From Phycisphaerae bacterium (GTDB lineage: Bacteria; Planctomycetota; Phycisphaerae; UBA1845), in assembly GCA_029260215.1 (NCBI GenBank), contig JAJDDQ010000042.1:1-47690 (forward strand): a DNA stretch of 47,690 nt. The letters are read 5' to 3'. Below the pieces are notes generated by a model. The model made no database searches, was not told where the DNA came from, and saw only the letters and a list, made by a program, of their open reading frames with translations. The translations under genes and the position numbers were made by a program. Positions 16,147-25,823 of this stretch are shown piece after piece (the first letter of the stretch is position 1; each line of letters starts with the position of its first letter).

Positions 16147-17832
16147 GTGCAACGACTCATCGAATGCGTACCCAATTTCTCCGAGGGCAGAGACCTCGCC
16201 ATCATCAAACAGATCACTGACGCAGCCCAGTCTGTCGACGGCGTGACGCTGCTGGATGTCGATCCCGGTGCGGCTACCAATCGCACCGTCGTGACGCTCG
16301 TCGGCCCGCCGGAACCGGTCGTCGAAGCCGCGATCCGCGCGGCACACAAAGCCAAAGAACTCATCGACATGAGCAAGCACCACGGCGAGCACCCGCGCTT
16401 CGGCGCTATGGACGTCTGCCCGCTTGTGCCGGTCGCCGGCGTCACGATGGAAGAGACTGTTGCCTATGCCCATCAACTCGGCGAGCGACTGGGCCGGGAG
16501 GTCGGAGTCAGCGGCTATTTCTACGAGCACGCCGCCAATACCCCCGAACGTCGCAATCTCGCGGTCTGTCGGGCCGGGGAATACGAAGCGATTCCCGCGC
16601 GACTTAAAATGCCCGAATGGAAGACGGACTTCGGCCCGGGGACGTTCGACGCGGGCTATGGCCTGACTGCCGTCAGTGCCCGCGACTTTCTTGTGGCATA
16701 CAACATTAATCTCAACACGACTTCGACCCGTCGCGCGAACGCCATCGCCTACGACATTCGCGAGAAAGGCCGCGTTAAGACGGACAACGGTCAGCCCTGG
16801 GGCAAGCCGGTTCTCGACGACAAGGGGCAGCGTGTCTGGTCGCCCGGTTCGCTCAAATGCGTTAAGGGCATTGGTTGGTTCATCGAGGAATACGGCGTCG
16901 CGCAGATTTCGATGAACCTCACCAATCTCAGCGTGACGCCCGTGCATGTCGCGTTCGACGAGTGTTGCACCAAAGCGCAGGCGCGCGGTGTGCGCGTAAC
17001 CGGTTCGGAACTCGTCGGCCTCATTCCGTTGGAAGCGATGCTCGACGCAGGCCGGTATTTCCTGCGCAAACAGCAGCGTTCGCTCGGCGTGGCCGACTCG
17101 GAACTGATCAAGATTGCGATCAAGTCGATGGGTCTGGACGAGCTCAAACCGTTCGACCCTGAAGAGAAAATCATCGAATACGCCGTCGCGCGCAAGGACA
17201 AACGCAAGCGTCTCATCGACATGACCGTCCAGGGTTTCGTGCATGAAACCGCTTCGGAATCTCCCGCGCCCGGCGGCGGATCGATCGCAGCCTGCATGGG
17301 TTCGATGGCGGCGGCGCTGGCGACGATGGTGGCCAATCTCAGCGCCCACAAGAGAGGCTGGGACGATCGCTGGGAGGAATTCTCACGCTGGGCGGAAAAG
17401 GGCAAAGTGCTGCACGATGATTTGCAGCGTTTGATCGACGAAGACACCGACGCGTTCAACAAAATCATGGAAGCCTTCGGCCTGCCAAAAAGCAACGATC
17501 AGGAAAAGGCGGCGCGCAAAGACGCAATTCAGGAAGCTACCAAAGGTGCGATCGAAGTTCCCTTCCGCGTGATGGAAAAGTCGCTGGATTGTTTCGAGGT
17601 CATTCGTGCGATGGCCGACATCGGTCTGCAAGCCAGTATTTCCGACGTCGGCGTCGCGGCGCTGGCTGCCCGGTCCGCGGTGATGAGCGCATTCCTCAAC
17701 GTGAAGATCAACGCCAAAGACGTCGAGGACAAAGCCTGGACTGAAGACATGCTCAACCGAGGCAACGATATCCAGAACAAAGCCAACGCAGCCGAACAGG
17801 AAGTTCTGGCTATCGTGGAAGCCAAGCTGTAG
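16147..17832 (+). CDS. Bifunctional glutamate formiminotransferase / formimidoyl-THF cyclodeaminase
   Basis: This 561-residue protein fuses two enzymes of histidine and one-carbon metabolism. Residues 1-325 are formiminotransferase (opening QRLIECVPNFSEGRD; DVDPGAATNRTVVTLVG; HPRFGAMDVCPLVPV; FLVAYNINLNTT), which moves the formimino group from formiminoglutamate to tetrahydrofolate (EC 2.1.2.5). Residues about 355-561 are cyclodeaminase (SPAPGGGSIAACMGSMAAAL; final helices), which gives methenyl-THF and ammonia (EC 4.3.1.4). The domain order matches animal FTCD. GTG at 16147 has GGAG 8 nt upstream and starts exactly at the domain. Other hut genes are not present in the window. Confidence 0.93.
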   Translation: MQRLIECVPNFSEGRDLAIIKQITDAAQSVDGVTLLDVDPGAATNRTVVTLVGPPEPVVEAAIRAAHKAKELIDMSKHHGEHPRFGAMDVCPLVPVAGVTMEETVAYAHQLGERLGREVGVSGYFYEHAANTPERRNLAVCRAGEYEAIPARLKMPEWKTDFGPGTFDAGYGLTAVSARDFLVAYNINLNTTSTRRANAIAYDIREKGRVKTDNGQPWGKPVLDDKGQRVWSPGSLKCVKGIGWFIEEYGVAQISMNLTNLSVTPVHVAFDECCTKAQARGVRVTGSELVGLIPLEAMLDAGRYFLRKQQRSLGVADSELIKIAIKSMGLDELKPFDPEEKIIEYAVARKDKRKRLIDMTVQGFVHETASESPAPGGGSIAACMGSMAAALATMVANLSAHKRGWDDRWEEFSRWAEKGKVLHDDLQRLIDEDTDAFNKIMEAFGLPKSNDQEKAARKDAIQEATKGAIEVPFRVMEKSLDCFEVIRAMADIGLQASISDVGVAALAARSAVMSAFLNVKINAKDVEDKAWTEDMLNRGNDIQNKANAAEQEVLAIVEAKL

Positions 17833-17852
17833 GGCGGGATCACCCCGGAAGC

Positions 17853-17883
17853 AACGAGCCGCGAACTTCAGTTCGCGCAGACG
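17853..17883. repeat. Dispersed palindromic repeat, family C
   Basis: The sequence AACGAGCCGCGAACTTCAGT continues into TCGCGCAGACG. Compared with the copies at 10088 and 13078, paired G-to-A and C-to-T changes keep the hairpin. It lies between two convergent stops, 21 nt after the formiminotransferase stop, so it may act as a bidirectional terminator. Confidence 0.85.
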
Positions 17884-17916
17884 AATCGCAAGACGCGTTT
17901 ATCCAAACAGCAGCGA

Positions 17917-18672
17917 TTACGCCACAGGGCTTCGACGGTCGCAAAGCGACTGTAGTTTGCGAATCGACTGCCGAACGCCTTCCATACGCGGGTGAATGCG
18001 CAACGACTCGCGATAGCAGCCCAGCGCTTCGTGGTAATTGCCGAGTTGCGCATGAGCGTGGCCCATGCTTGCATAGGCACCGAAGTGGCAGCGATTGAGG
18101 CTGACCGTGTGGTTGCCGTCGGCGATGGCACCGACGCAGTCATCGCTCAGGAAGCGCGCGATGCTGCGTTGATTGTAAGCCTCCGCGAACGCCGGGTGAC
18201 GGGCGATGATATCGTCCAGAACCACGATGGCTGCCGCGTACCGGCTTTGCTCCATGCAATCGGCTGCGTCTTGCAGACGCCTGCGTACCGCCACGCCGAC
18301 CTCATCGAACCAGACACGCCACAACCCATCTTCGGCGGCTGAGACCACGGCGGGGTCTTCGTGATGCAGCGCCCGGGCGAGAGGCATGACCGCCACCGGC
18401 CCACCGAGCACGCCGAGGCAATAGGCGGCGATCCACCCAACCAGGGCATCGTCACCGTGCAGGAGGTCCGATAAGTTTCCGACTGACCAAAAGTTACGAA
18501 GGTACCGCTTCAGCCCGGCGTCGTCGTCGGCCCGGATGAAGGGGCTGGCTTCGGACAGGAGCTTCGCTCCCGGCGCGCAGCGTTGACCGCTGGCTTCATT
18601 CGGACAAAATGACTTTTCCATGCAGCAAACTTCCGGATCGGTAAATTGTCCGAGGCACCCGTCGCACCGCAT
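17917..18672 (-). CDS. HEAT-repeat and TPR protein
   Basis: This 251-residue soluble protein begins with a Cys-containing segment (MRCDGCLGQFTDPEVCC), which might bind a metal. A HEAT-like helical region follows (about 65-135: ALVGWIAAYCLGVLGGPVAVMPLARALHHEDPAVVSAAEDGLWRVW), then three TPR units (about 137-245: YAAAIVVLDDIIARHPAFAEAYNQRSIARF, ...AYASMGHAHAQLGNYHEALGCYRESLRIHP). It is probably a protein-interaction scaffold. It is divergent from the membrane protein starting at 18690, only 17 nt away, so the promoters overlap. No clear RBS is seen before the ATG. Confidence 0.75.
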   Translation of the reverse strand: MRCDGCLGQFTDPEVCCMEKSFCPNEASGQRCAPGAKLLSEASPFIRADDDAGLKRYLRNFWSVGNLSDLLHGDDALVGWIAAYCLGVLGGPVAVMPLARALHHEDPAVVSAAEDGLWRVWFDEVGVAVRRRLQDAADCMEQSRYAAAIVVLDDIIARHPAFAEAYNQRSIARFLSDDCVGAIADGNHTVSLNRCHFGAYASMGHAHAQLGNYHEALGCYRESLRIHPRMEGVRQSIRKLQSLCDRRSPVA

Positions 18673-18689
18673 CGTGGAGTGAACGACCT

Positions 18690-19415
18690 ATGGTAGGAAT
18701 CCCCGAGCCTATAAGTCAACCTTCACAGGCTGAACAAGAGCGTGTGGGCCAAAAAAGTGGCTTGGGATCGCCGGGGGAAACCCTGGCGACGGGCGGTCCG
18801 GACGGGCTTGGGGCGGCGTCGGAGGTTGGTGAGAGTTCGGTGGATTTTCAGGTGACGATTCCCGTTTCTCGATCGCGGGCGGCTGAACGCGGATTATTGC
18901 GGTTGGCACCGGCTGGACTGATGTTGCTCGTCGCGGTGCTGGCGACGCGGGGTTTGAGATTCTCGCCGACGGCGGTTTCCAATCGGCTGACGGAGGTGAG
19001 CATCGTCGTGGCGATCATGCCGCTGGTGGTCGGCGGGCTGATTCTCGCGTTTGGTGGTATTCGATGGCTGGCGTTGGCGCTTTGGCCCGCGAGGGTTTGC
19101 ATTGAGGCTGATGCGTCGCGCCTGACGCTTCGACTAGGCCCATTCGGTTCGAGGGCGTTCGAGGTGGGGCGGTTGGACGTGCGTTATCCGTTCGAGTTCG
19201 ACGACGATGGCGAGGGGATGAGTTTCGAAGCGTTCATGCCCGAGTCGGAGCAGGTCGCGAAGTTCCTGCCGCGCGTCGTCGCGACTGATTCACGCGAACG
19301 CATCGAGCGAACGATTATGGCCTACACCCGCGCCGATGAGCAGTCGTTGGCAGAGCGTTTCCGACCGTTCACTGATTATGTTCGCCGAGATCGTCCGCCG
19401 ATTGACGACACTTGA
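18690..19415 (+). CDS. Two-helix membrane protein of unknown function
   Basis: This 241-residue protein has a disordered Gly/Ser/Glu-rich N terminus (1-50), two transmembrane helices (about 70-85 and 103-128, ending WLALALWPARVCIE), and a cytoplasmic C-terminal domain (130-241). That domain looks like a bacterial PH-like fold (IEADASRLTLRLGPFGSRAFEVGRLDVRYPFEF). I do not recognise a named family. No Shine-Dalgarno is evident before the ATG at 18690, so the true start may be internal. It is divergent from the HEAT/TPR gene. Confidence 0.6.
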   Translation: MVGIPEPISQPSQAEQERVGQKSGLGSPGETLATGGPDGLGAASEVGESSVDFQVTIPVSRSRAAERGLLRLAPAGLMLLVAVLATRGLRFSPTAVSNRLTEVSIVVAIMPLVVGGLILAFGGIRWLALALWPARVCIEADASRLTLRLGPFGSRAFEVGRLDVRYPFEFDDDGEGMSFEAFMPESEQVAKFLPRVVATDSRERIERTIMAYTRADEQSLAERFRPFTDYVRRDRPPIDDT

Positions 19416-19472
19416 TATGCATGCTCCGACAGTGTGTTGCAGAAAACAGTTTTTCTGTGTGGCACCCCTTCT

Positions 19473-19575
19473 GTGTGGCACCGGTTTTCAACCGGTGCAG
19501 ACGACTGTGTTCCGCCCGGCGACGGTTTCCGGGCTGATAAATGCACGGGTTGCAAACCCGTGCCACACTCTTTCA
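19473..19575. repeat. Dispersed palindromic repeat, family A (complete composite)
   Basis: This is the best preserved copy. GTGTGGCA begins it and TGCCACAC ends it, as inverted termini. Inside are the hairpins CACCGGTT/AACCGGTG and CACGGGTT/AACCCGTG, with a degenerate third, CCCGG...CCGGG, between them. TCTTTCAA follows, as in the copy at 6727-6830. It lies beyond the selA stop. Confidence 0.85.
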
Positions 19576-19609
19576 ACAGTCCGCAATACCGCTGAACCGA
19601 TTTCGCATG

Positions 19610-21010
19610 CTACGTTATGACGAATCGTGCGGATGCGATGACGTCCTCGAATTCGTTATCGCGAATGGTGCGCAGATCGAAGATGACATGATCGTCTGCG
19701 ATGCGCGCCACCACGGGAACGGGGGCCGTACGCAGTTGGGCTACGGTCTCGGAAAGCGGTGCCTTCGCCGGTCGCCAGCGGACAACGACGGTCGGCAATT
19801 CGTGTGCGGGGAGCGATCCGCCGCCGGCGAACGACGTGTCTTCCCCGATGTCGAAACATTCGCCCGGCAGTGCGCTGGCCAGCGATTCCTTCAGACGCTC
19901 GGCCCGAGGGCGCAGCGTGTCCGGTGTGGCTTGGAGCATCGAAAGCGTAGGGATTTCGCGCGTGGCGGATTCGGTATCGAGGTAGTGTCGCAGTGTGGCT
20001 TCCAGCGCGAGCAGGACCAGCTTGTCGAGACGGTACGTGCGCATGAGCGGATGGGACTCGATCTGCCGGACCAGATCCGCCCGCCCGTTGATGATGCCCG
20101 CCTGCGGGCCGCCGAGGAGTTTGTCGGCTGAGAAGCAGGTCAGATCGAAACCGGCGCGGACGGAGTCCGTCACGCACGGTTCCGGCGGTAAATCGTGCTG
20201 TGTGAAGTCGAACATAGCCCCGCTGCCGAGGTCGTCGAGGGCCAGCAGATTGTGACGATGGGCGCAATCGACGAGTTCCGCCGGTGACGGTTCACCGGTG
20301 AAGCCCACGACGCGAAAATTGCTGCAATGCACGCGGATCAAAGCGGCGGTGTTGTCGCCGATGGCTCGCTCGTAGTCGGACAGGTGCGTGCGGTTGGTCG
20401 TGCCGACTTCGCGCATGATCGCACCGCCGGTGGCCATGATGTCGGGCATGCGGAACGAACCACCGATTTCGACCAGTTGTCCGCGCGAGATGACGACTTC
20501 GCGATCGGCGCACAACGCCCTCAGGAGCAACAGCGTGGCGGCTGCGTTGTTGTTGACGACCGTGGCTGCCTCCGCCCCGGTTACCGCGCAAATCAGGCTT
20601 GCGACATGATCCTGCCGTCGTCCTCGGGCACCGGTTTCGAGATCGTATTCCAGGTTCATGTAACCATCGGCGGTCGCAGTCAGCGCATCGACCGCCGATT
20701 TGGCCAGGGGTGCTCGGCCCAGCCCCGTGTGCAAGACGATGCCGGTGGCATTGATGACGCGCCGCAGCGACGGTGTGGCTGAGCGTTTCATGATGGACTC
20801 CGCTTCACTGATTAGAGGATCGGCGTCGATGCCCGTTGGCTCGCTGCCGTTGGCGAGGATGCGTGTGCGTGCGTTGTCCAGAGCGGAGCGCAGGGCGCTG
20901 GCGACCAGTGCCCGCGGATGGTGTGCGGACCATGCTCGGACGCGGTCGTGCGCGAGCAGGGTCGTCATCGACGGCAGGGTGCGTAGTATTTCGGATAGCT
21001 TGGCATTCAC
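19610..21010 (-). CDS. selA: L-seryl-tRNA(Sec) selenium transferase
   Basis: This 466-residue PLP enzyme converts Ser-tRNA(Sec) to Sec-tRNA(Sec) using selenophosphate. The family landmarks are present: RRVINATGIVLHTGLGRAPL, DHVASLICAVTGAEAATVVNNNAAA, GGSFRMPDIMATGGAIMREVGTTNRT, LLALDDLGSGAMFD, and the PLP lysine Lys297 in FSADKLLGGPQAGII. Length equals E. coli SelA. It starts with GTG at 21010, overlapping the selB stop by 4 nt (GTGA), so the two are translationally coupled. Its presence shows that the organism makes selenoproteins; a candidate, the multiheme cytochrome at 44964-46313, is in this window. Confidence 0.97.
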   Translation of the reverse strand: MNAKLSEILRTLPSMTTLLAHDRVRAWSAHHPRALVASALRSALDNARTRILANGSEPTGIDADPLISEAESIMKRSATPSLRRVINATGIVLHTGLGRAPLAKSAVDALTATADGYMNLEYDLETGARGRRQDHVASLICAVTGAEAATVVNNNAAATLLLLRALCADREVVISRGQLVEIGGSFRMPDIMATGGAIMREVGTTNRTHLSDYERAIGDNTAALIRVHCSNFRVVGFTGEPSPAELVDCAHRHNLLALDDLGSGAMFDFTQHDLPPEPCVTDSVRAGFDLTCFSADKLLGGPQAGIINGRADLVRQIESHPLMRTYRLDKLVLLALEATLRHYLDTESATREIPTLSMLQATPDTLRPRAERLKESLASALPGECFDIGEDTSFAGGGSLPAHELPTVVVRWRPAKAPLSETVAQLRTAPVPVVARIADDHVIFDLRTIRDNEFEDVIASARFVIT

Positions 21011-22953
21011 GAGGCTGGCTCCTCACACAGGACACGGGCGTCACCTTTTCTAACGGTGAATTTGATCCGGTCCAAGTACTCCATGAACGGAACGGCGTAT
21101 TTTCGGGAGGAGTTTAGTCGTTCGCGCATCTCAGCCACAGTTACTTCCTTCCCGTCGCGTATCAGGTCCGTTACCGACGATTTCAGTGCGGCTTCGTGTT
21201 CGGCTGACAGTAGAATCGTCTTGTCGATCTCGACCAGCTCGCCGAACGCGACGGCTACCTTGGCTAATCGCCGGAGTCGTTTCACGTCTGTTTCGAGCGT
21301 CGCAGCCAGTTGGTCGAGCGAGGGCGGCTGAAACGCGGACGCCCGAAAGGCGTCGAGCATTCCGTTGAAAAAGCGTTCGTCGGCAGCCGACATTTCCGGG
21401 GCGAATTCGGGCAGGCAGACGAATCGACCGTGGCGTTTGGCGCGCTTGGCAGCCAGATAGCGATTGAACAATACTTTGCCCAATGCGGTCGCGCTTTTGC
21501 GTTCAAACCAGCCGATGACCGCGTCCACATGGATGCCCGGTTCATCGGGGTTGGACTTCTGGTAGCGGGCCAATCGCCGGTCCGTACGATCGAACAATTG
21601 TTCGACGGTTCGCGGGACGACGCGGCGGGCGGTTCCGTCAAGCTCAATCCAACTTTGCCCGGCGGCCAGCGCATCGAGCAGAGCGGGGATTTCGTCGGGA
21701 TCGAGGCCGCTTCGCGCGGAAAGCTGCTCGTGCGTCCGCTCGGCGAAGCCCGCCTCCGACAAAACCTGCTCCAGCCGCTCTGCGGGCGTGCCGTCACGGA
21801 GTGTCTCAAGGGCTGACCGTTCCGCGTCGCGGTTGGCGGACCATCGGCGGGCGGTGGACCTTAATACGATGCCGCCGCCGATGGTGCGTGCATCGTTTTC
21901 CTCACGGGCGATGAAACGCTGCCCACAGGTTACGAAGAACGCATCGCGCGATCGAAGCTGTGCGAAAACGGTTCCGCCGGGTTCGATCGGTCGGCGGTCC
22001 AGTGTGGCGATGCGGGCCAGGACTTCCCGCGTGCCCATGCAGATGCGCACACGCGTGTGCGGTTTGATCGGGCGGCCTGTTGATGAAAGCGCGTTGAATG
22101 CGACATCGATGCGATGCGACGGTTCGATGTAACCCGGGCTGGCCAGTTCGTGCCCGCGTTCGAGGTCGCGACGGTCGATGCCGATGAGATTCAACGCGGC
22201 TCGCTGTCCGAGTTCGACGATGGTCTGCTGGTGACCGTGGGATTGCATCTCGCGCACGCGGACGGTCGCGCCACCGGGGTGTACTTCGAGCAGGTCGTTG
22301 TCGCTAACTTGCCCGTTCAGGACGGACCCGGTCACCACGGTTCCGCGCCCCGCGACCGAGAACACGCGGTCGATGGCCAGGCGAAACAGTCCGCCCGCCC
22401 GCTTCTTCGGGATTTGGCTGGCTGTCTCGCGCAGGACGGTTTTGAGCTTTTCGATGCCCGTACCGGTGGTCGACGACACGCGGACGATCTGTGCGTCGCG
22501 CATGGGCGTTTCGCTCAGGAGTTCGCGTACTTCCTCTTCGACGAGGTCTACAAGCTCGGAATCGACCATGTCGATTTTGGAAATCGCCACCACGGCATGG
22601 CGGATGCCCATGAGGCTGAGAATTTCCACGTGCTCGATGGTTTGGGGCATGACCGAATCGTCGCCGGCGACCACAAGCAACGCGAGATCGATGCCGGTCG
22701 CGCCGGCTACCATCGTCCGCACGAACCGCTCGTGACCGGGCACGTCCACCACGCCGAAATGCACCGATCCGAGGTCCAGCTCGGCGAATCCGAGCTGAAT
22801 GGTCATTCCACGCAGTTTTTCCTCCGGCAGGCGATCCGTGTCGGTTCCCGTGATGGTTTTCACGAGCGAGGTTTTGCCGTGGTCGATGTGCCCGGCTGTG
22901 CCCAGGATCAGGAATCGCGGAGTTTCGGAGGGTGATTCGCTCATCGTGGGCAT
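21007..22953 (-). CDS. selB: Selenocysteine-specific elongation factor
   Basis: SelB is the GTPase that delivers Sec-tRNA(Sec) to UGA codons marked by a SECIS hairpin. The G domain is intact: [13 protein letters not shown] (G1), [15 protein letters not shown] (G3), SKIDMVD (G4). It is followed by EF-Tu-like domains 2-3 and by C-terminal winged-helix domains (about 440-645), which bind the SECIS RNA. The end, [25 protein letters not shown], is the typical last winged helix. Several starts are possible: ATG 22953 (chosen), ATG 22944, or an upstream start at 22983. It is the first gene of a selB-selA unit. selD and tRNA-Sec are not next to it. Confidence 0.96.
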   Translation of the reverse strand: MPTMSESPSETPRFLILGTAGHIDHGKTSLVKTITGTDTDRLPEEKLRGMTIQLGFAELDLGSVHFGVVDVPGHERFVRTMVAGATGIDLALLVVAGDDSVMPQTIEHVEILSLMGIRHAVVAISKIDMVDSELVDLVEEEVRELLSETPMRDAQIVRVSSTTGTGIEKLKTVLRETASQIPKKRAGGLFRLAIDRVFSVAGRGTVVTGSVLNGQVSDNDLLEVHPGGATVRVREMQSHGHQQTIVELGQRAALNLIGIDRRDLERGHELASPGYIEPSHRIDVAFNALSSTGRPIKPHTRVRICMGTREVLARIATLDRRPIEPGGTVFAQLRSRDAFFVTCGQRFIAREENDARTIGGGIVLRSTARRWSANRDAERSALETLRDGTPAERLEQVLSEAGFAERTHEQLSARSGLDPDEIPALLDALAAGQSWIELDGTARRVVPRTVEQLFDRTDRRLARYQKSNPDEPGIHVDAVIGWFERKSATALGKVLFNRYLAAKRAKRHGRFVCLPEFAPEMSAADERFFNGMLDAFRASAFQPPSLDQLAATLETDVKRLRRLAKVAVAFGELVEIDKTILLSAEHEAALKSSVTDLIRDGKEVTVAEMRERLNSSRKYAVPFMEYLDRIKFTVRKGDARVLCEEPAS

Positions 22954-23271
22954 TATGCACCTGTCGGGCTGCGAATCCAACAAGCGACGTCGCGCCGTGT
23001 GAAAAAGGGGGGATTACACCGTCTGGGGGAGGCAATCCTCTCAATTGAGTAGAAAAGCGTGCATTCTGGGCGGGTTCCGCTTATCTCAGGCTGGAATTCG
23101 AGCCGTTGAATCCGTAGACTCGAATGTGGACGGACATTTTCATACCGCCACAGCCCGCGAGCGTTTCGTGGTCGTCAGTTCGGTTGGGGGCGTGGTGGTT
23201 GGCAGAATCGATATGACCGGTTTGAAGAACAACCTTTTTCTGTTTTTCCTGACGCATTTCGGAGGACGCCG

Positions 23272-24081
23272 TTGACTTCGATCATCTCCGTTTCTGATCA
23301 AGCTCCGATCCTGCCCGACGGAGCACCCCGTTTGACGGCGACGATTTGCGCCGGTGCGGGTGAGGGTCAGGAGATGGTGCTTCGCCGGGCGGTTTCGCTG
23401 TTCGGTGGTAAGTCCGGGTGTAAGCTGGTCTTACGACATCCGACCGTTGATCGTCGTCATTGCGTTATCGTGAATAACGGGCATCAGATCATCCTGCGCG
23501 ATTTGGACACGCGCGGCCGGACGCTGCTGAACGGGCTGAAGGTTGAGCAGGAGTCGCTGAACGACGCGGATCGGTTCAGTGTGGGGCCTTGGGAGTTCCG
23601 GGTGGATATTCAGGATTCTGAATTCGCGGGCGCTGGGGACAGCCCCGTGATTATCGATCTGGAGCCGGACCCGACGATCCTTGCGATCGAGGATCCCAAC
23701 ACGAGCAAGATCGTGAAGCTGCCGCGCGAGGTTTCCGTGTTCGGTCGCACGGCGGGATGCGATTTTCCGATCGAGGATCGCGAAGTGTCGCGCGTACACG
23801 CCATCGTATTCAACTATCTGAACAAGCCGGCTCTTTACGATCTGGTGAGCGAGAACGGTACGTTCGTCAATGGCCGCCGGGTCGCGTTCGCCATGTTGCA
23901 GAACGAGGACGAAATCTCCTTCGGTACGTACACGGTGAAATTCCGCAGCAACACGCCGCACGTCAATGTGCAGGCGAACGGTAACGGGGCTGCGACACTC
24001 AAGCCTTCACCCTTCGGCCCACCTCCGGACGGCACACTTTCCGATCTGGTTGATTTTTCCGCGGATTCGATGCTGGGCTGA
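23272..24081 (+). CDS. Double FHA-domain protein
   Basis: This 269-residue cytoplasmic protein has two forkhead-associated domains. The first (about 40-110) has FGGKSGCKLVLRHPTVDRRHCVI...LRDLDTRGRTLLNG. The second (155-228) has VFGRTAGCDFPIEDREVSRVHAIV...LYDLVSENGTFVNGRRV. Both carry the G-R/K, S/D-R-x-H and N-G residues that bind phosphothreonine. The C-terminal 40 residues are Pro/Gly/Asn-rich. It likely takes part in Ser/Thr kinase signalling; no kinase is adjacent. The start is TTG at 23272, supported by GGAGG 6 nt upstream. The last 47 codons and about 85 bp of downstream DNA are repeated at 25681-25909. Confidence 0.9.
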   Translation: MTSIISVSDQAPILPDGAPRLTATICAGAGEGQEMVLRRAVSLFGGKSGCKLVLRHPTVDRRHCVIVNNGHQIILRDLDTRGRTLLNGLKVEQESLNDADRFSVGPWEFRVDIQDSEFAGAGDSPVIIDLEPDPTILAIEDPNTSKIVKLPREVSVFGRTAGCDFPIEDREVSRVHAIVFNYLNKPALYDLVSENGTFVNGRRVAFAMLQNEDEISFGTYTVKFRSNTPHVNVQANGNGAATLKPSPFGPPPDGTLSDLVDFSADSMLG

Positions 24082-24167
24082 CGCGACGGGGCGTCATCTG
24101 TCGCTTACCGCTGAACTGCGTTCCGCTGAGAGCGTGGGCACGGTTTTCTGGTCCGAGTCTTCATAAT
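23939..24167 (+). repeat. Left copy of a 229-bp direct duplication (FHA gene 3' end)
   Basis: This block covers the last codons of the FHA gene and about 86 bp beyond the stop. It aligns without gaps to 25681-25909. Within the coding part I count 6 differences in 143 bases, all synonymous third positions; beyond the stop there are about 13 in 86. Confidence 0.95.
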
Positions 24168-24487
24168 GTATTGACCGGCCTAAACGAGCGTTGGAACCCC
24201 GCAATTGAACTACGGAATCCTCGTGATTTCTCCAACCGTTGCATACCATACAAAATGAAGATCGGGGGCTTCGATGAGCAGCACACGAACAACGCCGATA
24301 CAAATGGGAGCATACCATGTACGCAGGAACGACGTCGATGTCGTTTCGTTCGCCGCTCGGCAGCGCTGGCGGCCGAAGCATCGTCGCGGAGCTAACACTT
24401 GGTTAGGTCGGTTGATTGGCGAACGTCGCACGAATCGGCTATCGTCGAGCCTCGTTATTGAGTCCTCTCTAACAGAAGGGAGAGAGA
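24082..24487. other. Gene-free stretch before the EthD gene
   Basis: The first 86 bases belong to the duplicated block. The remaining 320 bases show no credible gene, repeat or hairpin, apart from the ribosome binding site GGGAGAGAG just before the EthD start. Confidence 0.6.
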
Positions 24488-24862
24488 ATGGTCAGAATTA
24501 GCTATTTGATGCGACGTCTACCTCACCTGAGCTTGGCAGACTTTCAATCCTATTGGAGTGATAAACATCCGCAGGCCGCACCCGCAGATTCGTTTTCGAC
24601 GCTGGGAGTCAAACGATACGTTCAAGTTCTTCCGCTCGAAACGGAAGCTCGCAATCTAGTGATTGGCCCACGCACTGGGCTGATCGAACCATTTGATGGA
24701 ATCGCCGAGCTATGGGTTGAAAGTATCGAGGCACTCGAACGCGACTGGTCCACGGACAAGGCCAAAGAATACCTCGAAATCTTCTTCAAGGACGAGCAGA
24801 ACTTTATCGACTGGACACGGTCAACGATTATTGTTTCCAATGAAAACATTGTCATGCCGTAG
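24488..24862 (+). CDS. EthD domain-containing protein
   Basis: This 124-residue protein is a small ferredoxin-like (dimeric alpha/beta barrel) protein of the EthD family. It has the opening ISYLMRRLPHLSLADFQSYWSDKHPQ (R-x-P-x-L-S-x-x-x-F-x-x-YW...H) and the later PFDGIAELWVESIEAL block. EthD proteins are associated with degradation pathways or act as monooxygenase-like accessory proteins; the substrate here is unknown. The RBS GGGAGAGAG precedes the ATG closely. The gene is less GC-rich than its neighbours and lies between the two copies of the FHA 3' end, so it probably arrived with the inserted segment. Confidence 0.85.
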   Translation: MVRISYLMRRLPHLSLADFQSYWSDKHPQAAPADSFSTLGVKRYVQVLPLETEARNLVIGPRTGLIEPFDGIAELWVESIEALERDWSTDKAKEYLEIFFKDEQNFIDWTRSTIIVSNENIVMP

Positions 24863-25680
24863 CAATCCGGTCGGCCGCAAGACCCCCTACATTGTCCGGC
24901 CAATCGGCGACAGATATCCGCTACCGCTCTGATCTCCATCGGGCGGCTAATCTCACGCAGAATCTCTAAGAATCGGCAAGTCCCCGAGAATCCTATCTGA
25001 TGGAGGCCAGGAGTAGAGAGGCCTGGTGGTGCGTGGCCTTTAGACCTTGATGACTACTGGGCCATCGCAAACGAATCACAAGAAACCCGGGACAATCACT
25101 TATCTATTGGCGCTTCGCAGCCAATCGGGCTGGGTTTCGGCATGCCTCGTGTTGCTTGAATCGTTGCTGTGGGTTTGGTCATTTCTTGCGGCGTGGCCTG
25201 GTCAGCCCCCAAAGGGTCAGTGAGTGGAACCGTGGCTTGCCGTTTGGCGGACCAAAAGGTGCCATGAGATGCACGAAGGTGCGTCGAAAGCAGACACCGT
25301 GCCCCAGATCAAACCGCTTAGAACGACAACCGGTTCCGGCGATTGCTGCATACAGCGGGTCGATGTTGGGGTCGAATGGCTTTGACCGAGTTTCTTCCAT
25401 GTGCGACTACATGTTGGTATCGACCCCGCTCACACTGAACGCAAGCATTGGATTCCGTCGTGTCCGCACGGACCGCTCCGGTGATGGGCAAACTCGGCGG
25501 ATTGCGTAAAATCGAGATTCTGCGCACGGCGAGCAAGTCACGGTTTTGCAATGATTTGGGATTTGCGCCGTTTGCGCAACACCGCGCACCCTCGCCGATT
25601 TGCGCGGTTATCTGCGCAATACCCGCCAGCCTATTTTCAAACCCTAAACCCTGAATTCACAATGAGTTAAGTGCAATCGC
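24863..25680. other. Gene-free stretch inside the inserted segment
   Basis: This stretch of 818 bp shows no credible gene: short frames have no RBS or domain. It includes a family D repeat at 25187-25268. The part at 25500-25640 is rich in TTTGCGC/GCGCAA words (GATTTGCGCCGTTTGCGCAA and similar). Confidence 0.65.
25187..25268. repeat. Dispersed repeat, family D
   Basis: Second copy of the element at 9977-10055. The shared word order is GGCGTGG, TGGTCAGCCC, AAGGG-x-CAGTG, ACCGTGGCTTGC, GGCGGAC. Confidence 0.8.
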
Positions 25681-25823
25681 AATTCCGCAGCAACACGCCG
25701 CACGTCAATGTGCAGGCGAACGGTAACGGGGCTGCGACGCTCAAGCCTTCACCCTTCGGCCCACCTCCGGACGGTACGCTTTCTGATCTGGTTGATTTTT
25801 CCGCAGATTCAATGCTGGGCTGA
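25681..25823 (+). pseudogene. Duplicated 3' fragment of the FHA-domain gene
   Basis: This repeats the last 47 codons of the FHA gene with six synonymous third-position changes and no amino-acid change. It has neither start codon nor FHA domain, so it cannot be functional as it stands. The homology continues to about 25909 in noncoding DNA. Confidence 0.92.

Noticed and set aside
15997-17349. 450-codon minus-strand ORF
   Set aside because: Antisense to the formiminotransferase-cyclodeaminase gene; composition biased to Arg, His and Ala.
22984-23271. Possible tRNA-Sec upstream of selB
   Set aside because: No long acceptor/variable-arm fold with a TCA anticodon could be found by eye.
23045-23275. 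76-codon ORF before the FHA gene
   Set aside because: No RBS or recognisable domain; the FHA gene has its own GGAGG-TTG start overlapping its end.
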